Positions 1 through 11,609 are shown, counted from the stretch's first letter. The stretch is DNA of 64,000 bases from Cephalotus follicularis (GCA_001972305.1 BDDD01003381.1:106096-170095); one strand, 5' to 3'. Made by a program: numbers and translations. Notes: generated by a model from the letters alone, not told the origin.

Positions 1-915
1 GTTGAAAAAGGAAAAGACGTTTGTAAAGAAAACTGGGCATTATCACTGATAGTACTTGTAGAGATGCTCGGCATTCCAGATCCTCGGGATTTCTCTGCCT
101 AAGAAAGTTTCTAACTTAAAAGTTCCTGTTCTGATAACCCTTTTTATCTTGTATGGGCCTTCCCATTTTGGAGCGAGTTTTCCTTTAGTCCCTGTTGGAT
201 CAGAGATGCTGATTCTCCTAAGGACAAGGTCTCCTTCCTTCAAACATTTGGGTCGAACCTTCCTATCATAGTATCAGCTTATCCTCTACTGATATGCCAC
301 CACTCTGGTTGCCTCTTTATCTCTGAGCTCCTCTATCAACTCCAGATTATTCCAAAGATGTTTTTCATTATTCTCCTCATCATATTCTATTACCCTCTCT
401 AAAGGCAAGATAATTTCCAAAGGAATTACCGCCTTTGATTTATGTAATCCCAAAACACACTTGGTAACTCTCCTACCCATCATCCCTTAGTCAGTTCTAG
501 TTTGCACTTTAGACGAGCTTGTATCTCCCTATTTGTTGCCTCTGCTTGACCATTACTCCGCGGATAGGCAATAGAAACCAAACGATGTTCTATACTCCAT
601 GTTTTTCAGAATTCTTGAAATGCTTCACAGTCAAACTGCTTGCCATAACATAACTTTTAGGATACTAAATCTTCAAATAATGGTCTTCTAGATGAACTAC
701 TCAGATACTTTTTAAAAAAATAATAAAAAAAGATAAACATTTAAAAAAATAGAAAAAAAAAAAAATAACAACAAAAAAAAAATACATAAACCCTTTGGCT
801 TAAAGTAAAAGTCCTAAGAAATAAAACCCCCATTGGGCAAAAGTCCATAGGGCCGTAGTAGTTGTCAATGCTGCATTGAGCTTATGGTTGACTCTTGCGA
901 ACCTTGACACTTGTC
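1..915 (-). pseudogene. Tat-type Ty3/gypsy integrase, distal half, degenerate
   Basis: This is the C-terminal half of a retrotransposon integrase, which would insert element cDNA into host DNA. Read on the minus strand, the zinc-finger tail (CDKCQG) lies next to position 915, where a later insertion splits it. Motifs then continue downstream: YGP.DF near 850, a KQFDCEAF stretch near 620-660, and YPRSNGQAEATN near 545-590, which carries the third catalytic residue region. The C-terminal domain follows with KEGDLVLRR, WEGPYKIKRV and WNAEHLYKYYQ, ending at a TGA at 43-45. Stops and frameshifts occur throughout. A poly-A rich tract at about 700-795 replaces much of the core that should hold the first catalytic aspartates, so the enzyme is dead. 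The NGQAE and WEGPY motifs match the Tat lineage. The piece rejoins the pol remnant that starts at 7485. Confidence 0.85.
700..795. repeat. A-rich low-complexity tract inside the integrase remnant
   Basis: About 95 bases are almost purely A with scattered T, G and C on the plus strand (poly-T in the sense of the pol remnant). It lies between recognisable integrase segments, so it replaces or expands coding sequence. No target duplication or transposon tail was found around it. It may be replication slippage or a small insertion. Confidence 0.6.
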
Positions 916-1780
916 ACACTTGTAATACCCAGTACCTATTTTAGAGGATTACAATTTAGCGCCTTGTTTGGCTCATGGGAAGGATTAAGTAGGATTGGTG
1001 GCATGTTTTTAGACATGTGGTGGAGAATTGTTTGAGTTTTATATTAGTATTATGGTTAGCTTCTTAAGGAAGCTTGTTGTTCCCAAGGTGGTGTTGGGAT
1101 AAGAAGTTGTTAGAGTTGGTAGATTTTCCTGGTATGTGGAGTTCAGTTTTTGGAGAGAGAAAGAAAGGGAGAGCTCTCGTCTTATTCTTCTTCCTTACCG
1201 AGAGTTGGAATCTTTGTCTTGCTTTTGAGCTTTGGAGGTGAGCTCCTACCTTATCTGGTTTCGGTAAGGGCATCGTGGTACGTTGTGCTCGGGCCGAGGA
1301 AGAGGATGATGGCCTAGTTGGCTGGTTATGTTATGTTTATGTATGTGTTTATGTTTCTTCCTGGGTTGATTCGTGTTAGTTTTGCAGACGACGGTCCCGT
1401 TGCTGAGACGAAGCACCTCAGGGTTGGTCGGCGATAGCGTGTGGGGTGTTTTTATGAGTGGGACATTATCCTGTTTCTTTTATTTGATATTTACGTGTGC
1501 CTATTATTGTCCTCTGGTTGAATGTTTTCCTTGGGGATTTGGATCCCGGTTATCCTTGTATTTGTTGTGTTCTTGATCTGGGATGAGCTTGAGAGCTCGG
1601 ATGGTCCTCGAGATTATGTGTTTTGTCCTCGGATGTGTTGTTATCTTTGTTGATGATTCTCTCCTTATACCTTGGTTTTCCTCTGTTATGAGGGGTGCAC
1701 GGAATTGTGCGGCTTGTTTTCTTGGTTTTCCCCTAGTTCTACGGATAGAGTTTAGCGAGCTCTGGCTCGGATGCGTACTC

Positions 1781-2150
1781 GCGGACGAGGTCCGGAAAGA
1801 CATAGCAGGTGAGGCCTGGATAGGTGTGTGTTTCTCCTGGTATGGTGGCAGACCACGAATATTGTGGTGGATACTAGCGGACGAGGTCTAGATAGACATA
1901 GCAGGCGAGGCCTGGATATGTGTGTGTTTCGCCTGGTATGGCGGCAGACCACAGATATTGTGGTGGATACTAGCGGACGAGGTCCGGATAGACATAGCAG
2001 GCGAGGCCTGGATAGGTGTGTGTTTCGCCTGGTATGACAGCAGACCACGGATATTGTGGTGGATACTAGCGGACGAGGTCCGGATAGACATAGTAGGGAA
2101 GGCCTGGATATGTATGTGTGGTGTCATGGTGTATGACGGCTGACCACGGG
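1781..2150 (+). repeat. 96-bp tandem repeat, about 3.8 copies, within the 5' LTR
   Basis: Units begin with GCGGACGAGGTC at 1781, 1877, 1973 and 2069, an exact 96-bp period, and the last unit is partial. Because 96 is a multiple of three, the repeat creates long false open frames on both strands. The other LTR has only three units. Confidence 0.93.
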
Positions 2151-2949
2151 ATGTGGTGATGTGTGTGTTTGTCTTCCTCTTTCTTATTTGTTGTCCCCGG
2201 CACGGTTATTATTATTTGTTGTTGATGATATAATATTCTGTTGGATTCTTATACTTGTTGATATTTGACTCTCTTGACAGGCTCCGAGGAGCTGGATGTT
2301 GTCATGTGGTTGAGTTATACATTCTTTTATTGTCCTTTGATATGTTCTTGCTTCTCCCACTTGGGTATGACCTGATATATGTTTCCTTGTACGTCCAGTG
2401 GTTGTGGATGCTCTGGAGAATGCTTGTTCTTAATCACTAGTCATTTGGACTCATCCTCTCCCAGTTGTTTTGCAGAGGAAGCTACTGTGGCTGCCAGGGC
2501 AGTCCGTTGGGTTGACAAGGTAGTCTGCGGGGGATAAGCAGAGCTGCCGGCTTCTCGGGCTCGTCCTTGCATATATTCATGGGGGCATACGGGTTTTATT
2601 ACTTTTGTTGTATGGTCCTCGGTCTGAGGAGGAAATGATATTCTTTTGTATGGGTGCTCGGATTTTGAACAGAGGACGATATTTTGTGAACATGATATAT
2701 ATTATTTTGAATGATAATATGATGTATTTTGGAGATGATTTATTATGTTTAATGAAGAGATTTCGTGTTTTTAGTTGAAATGTTTGTGTTACGATCTTCT
2801 GCTTGTTTGTTGTGAAGGTTGCCCGAGGTCGGGCAGGTCGGGGGATCTCCCCGGGGTGGAGGTCAAACCTGTGGGGCTCATGTCCTGACCTCAGGGTTGT
2901 TAGGGCTGGGATGGTTTATGTTGTGGTATGGCACTTGTCGTCGAGCTCT

Positions 2950-3095
2950 GTTCGAGGAGAACATGTTGTCCGAGGAGACGTTTGAGGAAAACGTGTTGTC
3001 CGGGGAGTTCATGCCCGGGGAGGACATGCCCGGGGAGGTCATGTCGGGGGAGAACATGCCCGAGGATGGCTCGTCCGGGGAGGGCATGTCTTAGG
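2950..3095 (+). repeat. 18-bp-type minisatellite in the 5' LTR
   Basis: Degenerate repeats of a unit like GGGGAGGACATGCCC recur about every 18 bases. Translated, they read as repeated MPGEDM-like words, but this is an LTR interior and I do not call it coding. A matching array lies in the 3' LTR. Confidence 0.7.
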
Positions 3096-3449
3096 ATGAC
3101 GGTGCAGGCCTGGCTGTGATACGTCGTGTTGTGTTGGGTGGTGTTGGCATCCCCTGCCTGGGACCCCTGGCAAGATGTAGTGTTATTTTCTCTGCCCTGG
3201 CTCCCTCCCCTGGTATGTTCCTTTAGTGGAACGGTGCGCTTGGGCAGTGGTTGTTGTGTTCCCTTTAGTTAAACGATGAGTTTTTGAATGGTTTTGTGTA
3301 AGGGTTATTTACAATTTTGCCATTTGCTGTTTTGTTTCTTCCCTGCGATGAGTTGTAGCGTTGTTTTGGCTTAGAGGAGATGGGAAATTCCTCCTTCCTG
3401 CCGGGCAATTCGTCCGAGGTGGTTATCCTGAGGGACGGGTCGTTACAGT

Positions 3450-3465
3450 TGGTATCAAAGAGACC
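3450..3465 (+). promoter_or_regulatory. Primer-binding site (tRNA-iMet type) of the gag-only element
   Basis: TGGTATCAAAGAGACC starts three bases after the 5' LTR end. It matches the plant initiator-Met primer site TGGTATCAGAGC with one substitution in the first 12 bases. Its position next to the LTR end supports the boundary. Confidence 0.8.
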
Positions 3466-3605
3466 GGTTTGTGGTTCTAGTGCATGTTTTTCCTTCTTGT
3501 TATGTGTTGATTCTTTCTGGGGTTTTATATGTTGGGTTTTGCATTTCATGCATGGCATACATATGGAACGTGTTGTTATGGTAGTTTTTGCTTTGTGTGT
3601 GAAGG

Positions 3606-4978
3606 ATGATGCGTCGTAGTGGCACCAGAGGTCGTGGCCGGATTGGAGGCAGGGCAACCTCCAGGCCAGCTGGGGATCGGGAACCACAGAATGTTTAACC
3701 GGACGTGCAGGCAAATCCTGGAGTTGAGGCCAGGGAAAGCAGGCCTGCAGAGGTTGAGGATCACGATGGGCAGTCTACTGCTCAAGGACCTCCTCCGGTT
3801 GTTGCGGGAAGTCTGTCCGAGCTGTTACAGGCTTTTACCGTTTGGGCTCAAACCGTTGGGGTAGTTAGACCTCAACCCTTGCCACTTGAATGTATGCAGC
3901 GCCTTGGGGCTATTGGTTTTAAAGGATCTGGGAACCCCGCTGATGCAGAGACTTGGTTAAACCGTATGGAGCGGATATTTGAAAGGATTGATATATCCGT
4001 GGTCCTTTTTGTTGGAGCAAGGAGCCTTGCGTTGGTGGGAAGCTCTAAGTGCTAGGTTTGAGGATCCTCTGGAGATCACCTGAGCTGTGTTTAAGAAAGA
4101 GTTCCGCCAGCATTTTCTTCCTCGTACCTATGTCCATGAGCGGAGGAGGGAATTCTTGCGTTTGTATCAGGGTTCTATGTCGGTGGCACAGTATGAACAT
4201 AAGTTCTTGGAGTTGTCTCATTTTGCTCCTGCTTTTGGTGGATGATCAGGATGAGAGATGGCAAAGGTTTTTGGATGGCTTAAGGCCAGAGATACGGCAT
4301 ACAGTGGCAACCATTGATTGGAATGTTTTTGGTAATCTGGTGGAGTCGGCCATGAGGGTCGAGCTAAGCATAAATGAGCAGAGGAGCAGACAAGACAAAG
4401 GACAGAAACGGTCTGCTTCGAATCTTGAAGTGTAGGATAGTTCCTCCAAGAATCAGAGGACGAGGGGACCCTTGTCTGCTAGTGGACCAGTTGGTAAGGG
4501 GAGTTGGGGAGGATCACCTCAGCAGCAGACTCGGGCACCGATCCCTAGTTTTTCTCATGGAACTCCTGAGATGGAGAGTGCAGTGACTTTTTTGTCACCC
4601 TCACGTTGTCAGTAGTGTGGTCGACACCATTTTGGTGAATGTGGAGTGGAAAATCGTTCATGTTATCGATGTGGTCAGACTGGGCATTTAAGGAATCAAT
4701 GTCCGTTAAGGTTGCAGAGTGCAACGGGAACACAAGGATTTGTATCCTCGGATGTACAGTCGATGACCAGCAAACCAGCACAGAGGACCAATCAGTTGGG
4801 TGCACCGGGTAGTGGAATGGCTATTCGGCAAGCCTCTGGTTCAGGAGCTGGTAGCAGTAGACCACCTGGGAGACCTATAGCAATTGCAAAGGTGTACAGT
4901 TTGAAGACGGGTACAGACCTTACCACTCTTGTTGAGGCTGAAGGTAAGTTGTTTCCTCGGATCATGTTTTGGTTATAA
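3606..4978 (+). pseudogene. Ty3/gypsy gag of the gag-only element, frameshifted
   Basis: This would encode the capsid/nucleocapsid polyprotein that packages element RNA. The likely start is the ATG at 3606 (MMRRSGTRGRG), about 150 bp after the primer-binding site. A stop interrupts it at 3696. The capsid core is recognisable in pieces: DAETWLNRMERIF near 3940, EALSARFEDP and FKKEFRQHFLP in a shifted frame near 4040-4110, EFLRLYQGSMSVAQYEHKFLELSHFAP near 4150-4230, and DERWQRFLDGLRPEIR near 4250. These match the retrotransposon gag family. A CCHC zinc knuckle (CYRCGQTGHLRNQC) lies near 4660-4700. At least two frameshifts and two stops break the frame. No protease follows, and the frame ends about 50 bp before the 3' LTR. 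Confidence 0.85.
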
Positions 4979-5016
4979 GTGTTCCACCTGTGTTTTAAAT
5001 TTTCGGGAGAAATTTC

Positions 5017-5031
5017 CTAAGGTGGGGAGAA
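5017..5031 (+). other. Polypurine tract before the 3' LTR
   Basis: AAGGTGGGGAGAA-like purine run directly before the 3' LTR, the expected plus-strand priming site. Confidence 0.75.
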
Positions 5032-5891
5032 TATAATACCCAGTACCTGTTTTAGAGGATTACAATTTAGGGCCTTGTTTGGCTCATGGGAAGAATTAAG
5101 TGGGATTGGTGGCATGTTTTTAAACATGTGGTGGAGAGTGGTTTGAGTTTTATATTAGTATTATGGTTAGCGTCTTGAGGAAGCTTGTTGTTCCCAAGGT
5201 GGTGTTGGGATAAGAAGTTGTTAGAGTTGGTATATTTTTCTGGTAAGTGGAGTTCAGATTTTGGAGAGAGAAAGAAAGGGAGAGCTCTAGTCTTCTTCTT
5301 CTTCCTTGCCAAGAGTTGGAATCTTTGTCTTGCTTTTGAGCTTTGGAGGTGAGCTCCTACCTTCTCTAGTTTCGGTAAGGGCATAGTGGTACGTTGTGCT
5401 CGGGCCAAGGAAGAGGATGGTGGCCTGGTTGGCTGGTTATGTTATGTTTATGTATGTGTTTATGTTTCTTCCTGGGTTGATTCATGTTAGTTTTGCAGAC
5501 GACGGTCCCGTTACTGAGACAGAGCACCTCGGGGTTGGTCGGCGATAGCGTGTGGGGTGTTTTTGTGAGCGGGACATTCTCCACTTTCTTTTATTTGATA
5601 TTTATGTGTGCCTGTTATTGTCCTCTGGTTGAATGTTTTCCTTGGGGATTTGGATCCCGGTTATCCTTGTATTTGTTGTGTTCTTGATCTGGGATGAGCT
5701 TGAGAGCTCGGATGGTCCTCGGGATTGTGTATTTTGTCCTCGAATGTGTTGTTATCTTTGTTGATGATTTTCTCCTTATACCTTGGTTTTCCTCTGTTAT
5801 GAGGGGTGCACGGAATTGTGCGACTTGTTTTCTTGGTTTTCCCCTGGTTGTACGGATAGAGTTTAGCGAGCTCTGGCTCGGATGCGTACTC

Positions 5892-6165
5892 GCGGACGAG
5901 GTCCGGATAGACATAGCAGGCGAGGCCTGGATAGGTGTGTATTTCGCCTGGTATGGCAGCAGACCACGGATATTGTGGTGGATACTAGCGGACGAGGTCC
6001 GGATAGACATAGCAGGCGAGGCCTGGATAGGTGTGTGTTTCTCCTGGTATGGCGGCAGACCACGGATATTGTGGTGGATACTAGCGGACAAGATCCGGAT
6101 AGACATAGCAGGTGAGGCCTGGATATGTGTGTGTGGTGTCATGGTGTATGACGGCTGACCACGGG
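5892..6165 (+). repeat. 96-bp tandem repeat, about 2.8 copies, within the 3' LTR
   Basis: Units start at 5892, 5988 and 6084 with the same 96-bp period and sequence as the array at 1781. Confidence 0.92.
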
Positions 6166-6962
6166 ATGTGGTGATGTGTGTGTTTGTCTTCCTCTTTCTT
6201 ATTTGTTGTCTCCGGCATGGTTATTATTATTTGTTGTTGGTGATATAATCTTCCGTTGAATTCTTATACTTGTTGATATTTGACTCTCTTGACAGGCTCC
6301 GAGGAGCTGGATTGTGTCATGTGGTTGAGTTATATATTCTTTTATTGTCCTCTGATATATTCTTGCTTCTCCCAGTTGGGTATGACCTGATATATATTTC
6401 CTTGTGCGTCCAGTGGTTGTGGATGCTCTGGAGAATGCTTGTTCTTGCTCACTAGTCATTTGGACTAATCCTCTCCCAGTTGTTTTGCAGAGGAAGATGT
6501 TGTGGCTGCCAGGGCAGTCCTTTGGGTTGACAAGGTAGTCTGCGGGGGATGGGCAGAGCTGCCGGCTTCTCAGGCTCGTCCTTGCATACATTCAAGGGGT
6601 CATACAGGTTTTATTACTTTTGTTATATGGTCCTCGGTCTGATGAGGAAATGATATTCATTTGTATGGGTCCTCGGCTTTTGAACAGGGGACGATATTTT
6701 GTGAACATGATATATATTATTTTGAATGATAATATGATGTATTCTGGAGATGATTTATTGTATTTAATAAAGAGATTTAGAGTTTTTAGTTGAAATGTTT
6801 GTGTTACGATCTTCTGCTTGTTTGTCGTGAAGGTTTCCCGAGGTCGGGCAGGTCGGGGGATCTCCCTGGGTTGGAGGTCAAACCTGTGGGGCTCGTGTCC
6901 TGACCTCAGGGTTGTTAGGGCTGGGATGGTTTATGTTGTGGTCTGGCACTTGTCGTCAGGCT

Positions 6963-7120
6963 CTATCCGAGGAGAACATGTTGTCTGAGGAGAACGTGTT
7001 GTCCGGGGAGGACATGCCCAGGGAGGTCATGCCTGGGGAGGACATGCCCGTGGAGGACATGTCCGAGGTTAGTTGTCCAATGAGGACATGCCCGAGGATG
7101 GCTCGTCCGGGGAGGGCTTG
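6963..7120 (+). repeat. 18-bp-type minisatellite in the 3' LTR
   Basis: Counterpart of the array at 2950-3095, with GAGGACATGCCC-like units that have diverged from the 5' copy. Confidence 0.65.
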
Positions 7121-7484
7121 TCTTAGGATGGCGGTGCAGGCCTGGCTGTGATACGTCGTGTTGTGTTGGGTGGTGTTGGAATCCCCTGCCCAGGACCCCT
7201 GGCAAGACGTAGTGTTGCGTTCTCTGCCCTGGCTCCCTCCCCTGACATGTTCCTTTAGTGGAACGGTGCTCTTGGGCAGTGGTTGTTGTGTTCCCTTTAG
7301 TTAAACGGTGAGTTTTTGAATGATTTTGTGTAAGGGTTATTTACAGTTTTGCCATTTCCTGTTTTGTTTCTTCCCTGCCATGAGTTGTAGCGTTGTTTTG
7401 GCTTAGAGGAGATGGGAAATTCCTCCTTCCTGTCGGGCGATTCGTTCGAGGTGGTTATCCTGAGGGACGGGTCGTTACAACACT

Positions 7485-9987
7485 TCCTGATGAAGTCAAT
7501 TGAATCCTAGTGCATCGTAGGCCAGTAATATCCTTACCTTAAGATTTTTTAAGATAATGGCCTTCCACCAATATGGTTTCCACACACTCCCTCATGCACC
7601 TCTTTGAGGGCATAATCTGTTTCGAAAGGCTTGAGACAACTGAGGAGTGGCATAGCATAGGATTTCTTGTAAAGATCTCCATTCACAAGGTGAAACTTGT
7701 TCAACCTATTTGCTACCTTCTTTGCCCCAACTCTATCTGGCGAGAGTATAACATCTCTAACCCACCTGATGATCGAATCCATCCAACTTGATTTGACTTC
7801 ATCAGTGTCCATGACATCATCCATCACTGACACTCTGGTATGCTGCATGTCTTCTCTGAAGACATTCCCCATTTGTGGTATCTCCTTTGCTATGACTAGC
7901 TTTGATAAGACATCTGCTCTGTAGTTGTCCTCTCTAAGGATCCTTAATAAATAACAATACTGAAAGGTAGACATCAAAGATCACACCTTTGTTAAATATT
8001 TGGCCATCCCTTCATCTCTAGTTTCATATTCACTGTTGATCTGGTTGACCACCACTTGGGAATCATTGAATACCCTAATCCTCTGGACTTTGAGGTACTT
8101 GGCCAAGGTAAGACCTTTGATGACGACTTTGTACTCCGCTTCGTTGTTCGTTGCTTTGAATTGAAAACGCAGAGCATACTATCACATCCATCCATCATAG
8201 TTGATAAGTACTAGTCCTGTTCCATTTCCATTGAAAGAAGAGGACTCGTCTACATTTATTACCCATAAACTTTATTCTGGGGTTATCTTTAGTTTTTATC
8301 TTAGTAGGAGTACACTCTATCAAAAAATCTACTAGTACCTAAGCCTTTATTGTAGGTATTGGCTAAATATCGTACTCCCCCAACTCCATAGACCATTTAA
8401 CCAACCTCCCTGAGGTATCTAGTTTTTGAAGGACCTGCTTGAGTGGTCTATTAGTTAGTACTCTGATAGTATGAGCTTGAAAGTATGACCTAAGCTTTCA
8501 TGCTGAAATTACAACCACGTAAGCAAACTTCTCGATCTCTGGATACTTGCTCTCTACCTCACCCAGAGCTTTGCTTACATAATAGAAAAACCTTTGAAGT
8601 TTCCCTTCTTCTCTAATCAAGATGGAACTAATTGCACCCTCATCTTAGAAAGATACAAAAGAAGAATGATGCTTGGCTAAGGTTTTGTCATCATTGGAGA
8701 AGCAACGAGGTATTGCTCGAGCTGTATAAAAGCTCTATGGCACTCATCAGACCACACAAAACCTTTTGGATTTCTAACCACCTTAAAGAATGGAGGGCAC
8801 TTATCTGCCATCGTGGAAATAAACCTGATCAATGCCTCGACTCTGCCATTGAGCCTTTGAACTTCTCTGATAGACCTAGGAGGGGCCATGCTCTAGATCA
8901 TTAAGATCTTCTATGGATTAATCTTATCCCCTTGTTCAACACAATGAAACCCAAAAACTTTCTAGAAGTGACTTAGAAAGCACATTTGGACAGGTTCAGT
9001 TTCAACTGGTATCTTCTCAGCACCTTGAAGTCCTATCTGAGGTCCTCCATATGAGATTTCTAATATCTGGTTTTGACGAGCATGACATCGACATACACCT
9101 TCATGTTTTTACCAATTTATCCATGGAAAATACTATTCACCAAAAGTTGGTAAGTTGCATCAACGTTCTTCAGACCAAATGGCATCATCTTATAACAATA
9201 CGTCCCCTAGTCTTTGATGAACGATGTCTTATCTTTGTCTGGAGCAAACATCCTGATCTAATTGTACCCCGATTAAGCGTCCATAAAACTAAATAATCTC
9301 TAGGCCTAGGTAGCATCCACTAACTGATCAATTTTGGGAAGGGAAAAATGATCCTTAGGGCAAGCCTTGTTCATATCTGTGAAATCGATACACATTCTCC
9401 ACTTCACATTAGCCTTCTTAACCATCACCACGTTTTCCAACCATGAAGAATAATGCTCATCCCATATGAATCCATCTTTAAGGAGATTTTTCACCTCCTA
9501 TGTAAATGTTTCTTGATTTTCTGGGGCAAAATTCCTCTTATTCTATCTGATTGACAGGTGGTCTAGGTCTATGCTAAGCTTATGGAAAATTACGTCTGCA
9601 CAGACCCTAGGAACTACATCAGTAGACCATGCAAACACAGCCTTGTTATCCCTCAAGAACTAGATTACTTTCTGCTAATTTGGGCCTTGTAGTATTGACA
9701 CAATGTGAAAGACCTTAGTCTTATCTGCTCCATCACCTATCACCTGAGAAAGATCATCCATAGATTCTAGTCTCTATGGTTCAATTTCATCTCTGAAATT
9801 CACATTGCCTATGGATAACGACCTTTCTTTTACTTTCAACTTTACAGCGATAACCAGGCACTTCCGTGCAACTATATAATCTTCTTTGATTTGTCCTACT
9901 CCACACTTAGTAGGAAATTTGACAACCAAGTGTTTGGTTGACAATACAACACCAAACAAATTTAGACATGATCCTCTGATTTATATC
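7485..9987 (-). pseudogene. Tat-type pol remnant: RT, RNase H and integrase zinc-finger start
   Basis: Minus-strand pol that continues into the integrase piece at 1-915. In protein order (high to low coordinates): a protease-RT linker with LNLFGVVLSTKHLVVKFPT near 9960-9900; RT with FIWDEHYSSWLENVVMVKK and WRMCIDFTDMNKACPKD near 9470-9340; RT connection with LNGRVEALIRFIS and WSDECHRAF near 8860-8710; an RNase H region near 8200-8000, out of frame; then REDNYRADVLSKL near 7920 and the integrase zinc-finger start EVHEGVCGNHIGGRPLS near 7560. These words are characteristic of Tat elements. Many stops and frameshifts break it. The gag and protease parts lie beyond an insertion, at 23681-24567 and 26308-27200. 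Confidence 0.85.
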
Positions 9988-11609
9988 TGTAAGAGCCTAT
10001 ATCAAGGATTCCTGAAACACCCAGAGCCCGCAAAAAGGACACGTGGCATTACTCTCAATCCAATATACAATACAGTGGTCAGGACTAACAATATAAAAAT
10101 GCGAAAAAACTTAAAACTTTTCAAAACATGTCAGATAAGGAGAAAAAAATACTAGTAATCATTCATGCGATACAATACGGTACAGTAACAGTCATTATAA
10201 TACAACATTTATTCAGTTACAATACCATGTCAGTCATTTCATTCTAATAAATTTCCATACAACACTAGTCTTCAATCTAATCAGAAAAAATTTTAAGACG
10301 GCTGTGTCATATCCAAACGATCAGGCGGTAGCACCGAAACTTCAATCCTTATGTACGCTGCTACCTGCAGACCTACCTATGCCGCACATAAGAGTGCAAC
10401 ACAGCCCCACCCCGAGGGATGGGGTTAGCCACAAGGCTAACCAGAAACCCCATGCAACATGTATGCATGTACAATGTGCAATATCAGTGACATTTTATGC
10501 AATATAAATGTGCCGTGTACAATATCAATGCATGATATGGCAAATGCATGAATACAATTAGCGATCTACTATCCGTATGTCACTGGCCCATAACAGAGCA
10601 TATGGATAGGATCTATAACAATCAATCAATGGCAGACACTCCGTGGTGGTGCATCAGACACCCAATCAATCAATAAATCATATCCTATAGAGCATGCGAC
10701 CTCGGTCAGTACAGTGTCAATCAGTAGCAATGATAAATCCCATGGAAGGTAGTCCTTCGAAAAGGGTGGGAGATCTACCCATTTGTCAAAAACTGATCAG
10801 GTTTGGGACTCATAGGTCTTCCAGCCTACGGCAGGGTCAATACAGTATCGATGAGCTACAACCCTGGGGGAGCTACTATACCGTTAGGGAGCTACGACCC
10901 TCCGGGAGCATCAATCGTCAATCAGTAACAGTACTGCTCGTCAGCAGATCAATACAATAAATGACGCGATGGACGAAGTAGGTGGACAAGGTCGACAACC
11001 TAACATGCCGATGCGGGTCATAAGGTCACTCTATAGGATCCATACAATACAATCAATCAATCTGTCAGCACAAAGCCGATAAGTGGTGATGTGTAATGGA
11101 GAAATGGGAATGAGCGTCCAATGTTCTGAACTTAAACTCACAACACTTATGGCTCAATCATTCAATCAATCGATCAGTCAGTCAGTAGCCAATAGACAGT
11201 GACAATTGAATCAAGGAGATAGAAAGGAATGTCTATCCGGTCAATGAAAGTCACTGAATCATCGCCTATGGCTCACTCCGTCACTCTATCAATTTATCAA
11301 TCCAATCTTTGAAAACCGTATAAAACTGTGTTTCAAACGCTTGAATACCTCAAGTGAGGCTCCCGTCAAGCGGCAAATGTAAAAAGGAGTTGAAAACCAG
11401 CTTTAGAATAATTAAAATTCCATTCTGCACTGTAGGCGTTGATGTCTTTGGTGAAAGGCATCGATGCCTTTCAGGCAATTCTTTAAACTGTAGAAGGATA
11501 TCAATGTCTTTCTCTATTTGTATAGAGATCTGGCTTAAAGACGTCGATGTCTTTGAGAAAAGGCGTCGACGCGTTTCATTAAAAATAACATGTAAATGCG
11601 CATCGATGT
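9988..11609 (-). mobile_element. Solo LTR 'X' of a Tekay-like chromovirus, larger part
   Basis: Read on the minus strand, the LTR starts at 23680 with TGTAACGCCCC, is cut by Tekay-1 and its nested insertions, resumes here and ends at 9988 with GGCTCTTACA. Both parts carry the same CAATACGGTACA-rich character. The total is about 1.78 kb with no coding potential. It sits in the Tat protease region. The flanks ATATC and ATTCC are not a clean target duplication, so the exact borders are uncertain. It contains a stable hairpin near 10406-10425 and GCATCGATGC-type palindromes near its distal end. No internal region was found, so I call it a solo LTR. Confidence 0.6.
10406..10425 (-). other. LTR hairpin CCCCATCC-CTCG-GGGTGGGG
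   Basis: On the minus strand (the sense of LTR X), an 8-bp stem closes a CTCG loop, with one G-U wobble if transcribed. A matching hairpin with a TTCG loop lies in the solo LTR at 30563-30580, which suggests conservation between families. Confidence 0.55.

Larger units (their letters stand above)
921..3447 (+). repeat. 5' LTR of the gag-only element
   Basis: Starts TGTAATACCC and ends GGGTCGTTACA, the TG...CA ends expected of an LTR. It is about 80 bp longer than its 3' partner, largely because it holds one more copy of a 96-bp tandem repeat. Open frames within it, in several frames on both strands, are products of the repeats and are not genes. Confidence 0.88.
921..7479 (+). mobile_element. 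Gag-only LTR retrotransposon with 2.5-kb LTRs (TR-GAG-like), complete with TSD
   Basis: The element has two long direct repeats (921-3447 and 5032-7479), a tRNA-Met-type primer-binding site just after the 5' LTR, a purine tract just before the 3' LTR, and only a gag reading frame between them (internal region about 1.58 kb). The 5-bp target duplication ACACT is exact on both sides (916-920 and 7480-7484). Removing the element rejoins the minus-strand Tat integrase zinc finger in frame through CDKCQ. There is no protease, RT, RNase H or integrase, so it must have moved with enzymes from another Ty3/gypsy element. Very long LTRs around a gag gene fit the plant TR-GAG class. The LTRs look roughly 95% alike by eye, so the insertion is moderately young. 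Confidence 0.88.
5032..7479 (+). repeat. 3' LTR of the gag-only element
   Basis: Starts TATAATACCC, so the second base of the canonical TG has mutated, and ends GGGTCGTTACA. It aligns throughout with the 5' LTR. The main length difference is one missing 96-bp unit. Confidence 0.88.

Noticed and set aside
1504-2143. Long overlapping open frames on both strands (also at 5615-6158)
   Set aside because: They come from a 96-bp tandem repeat whose length is a multiple of three. No start context, no known motif, and they lie within LTRs.
2803-3119. Open frames with MPGEDMPGEV-like repeats
   Set aside because: Translation of an 18-bp minisatellite in an LTR. It appears in several frames, so it is not a real protein.
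3265-3714. 149-codon minus-strand frame over the 5' LTR end
   Set aside because: It spans the LTR end, PBS and gag start in antisense and has no motif; a shadow frame.
10304-10960. Open frames in the CAATCAATCAATC-rich part of LTR X
   Set aside because: Low-complexity LTR sequence with no domain and no conservation between copies.
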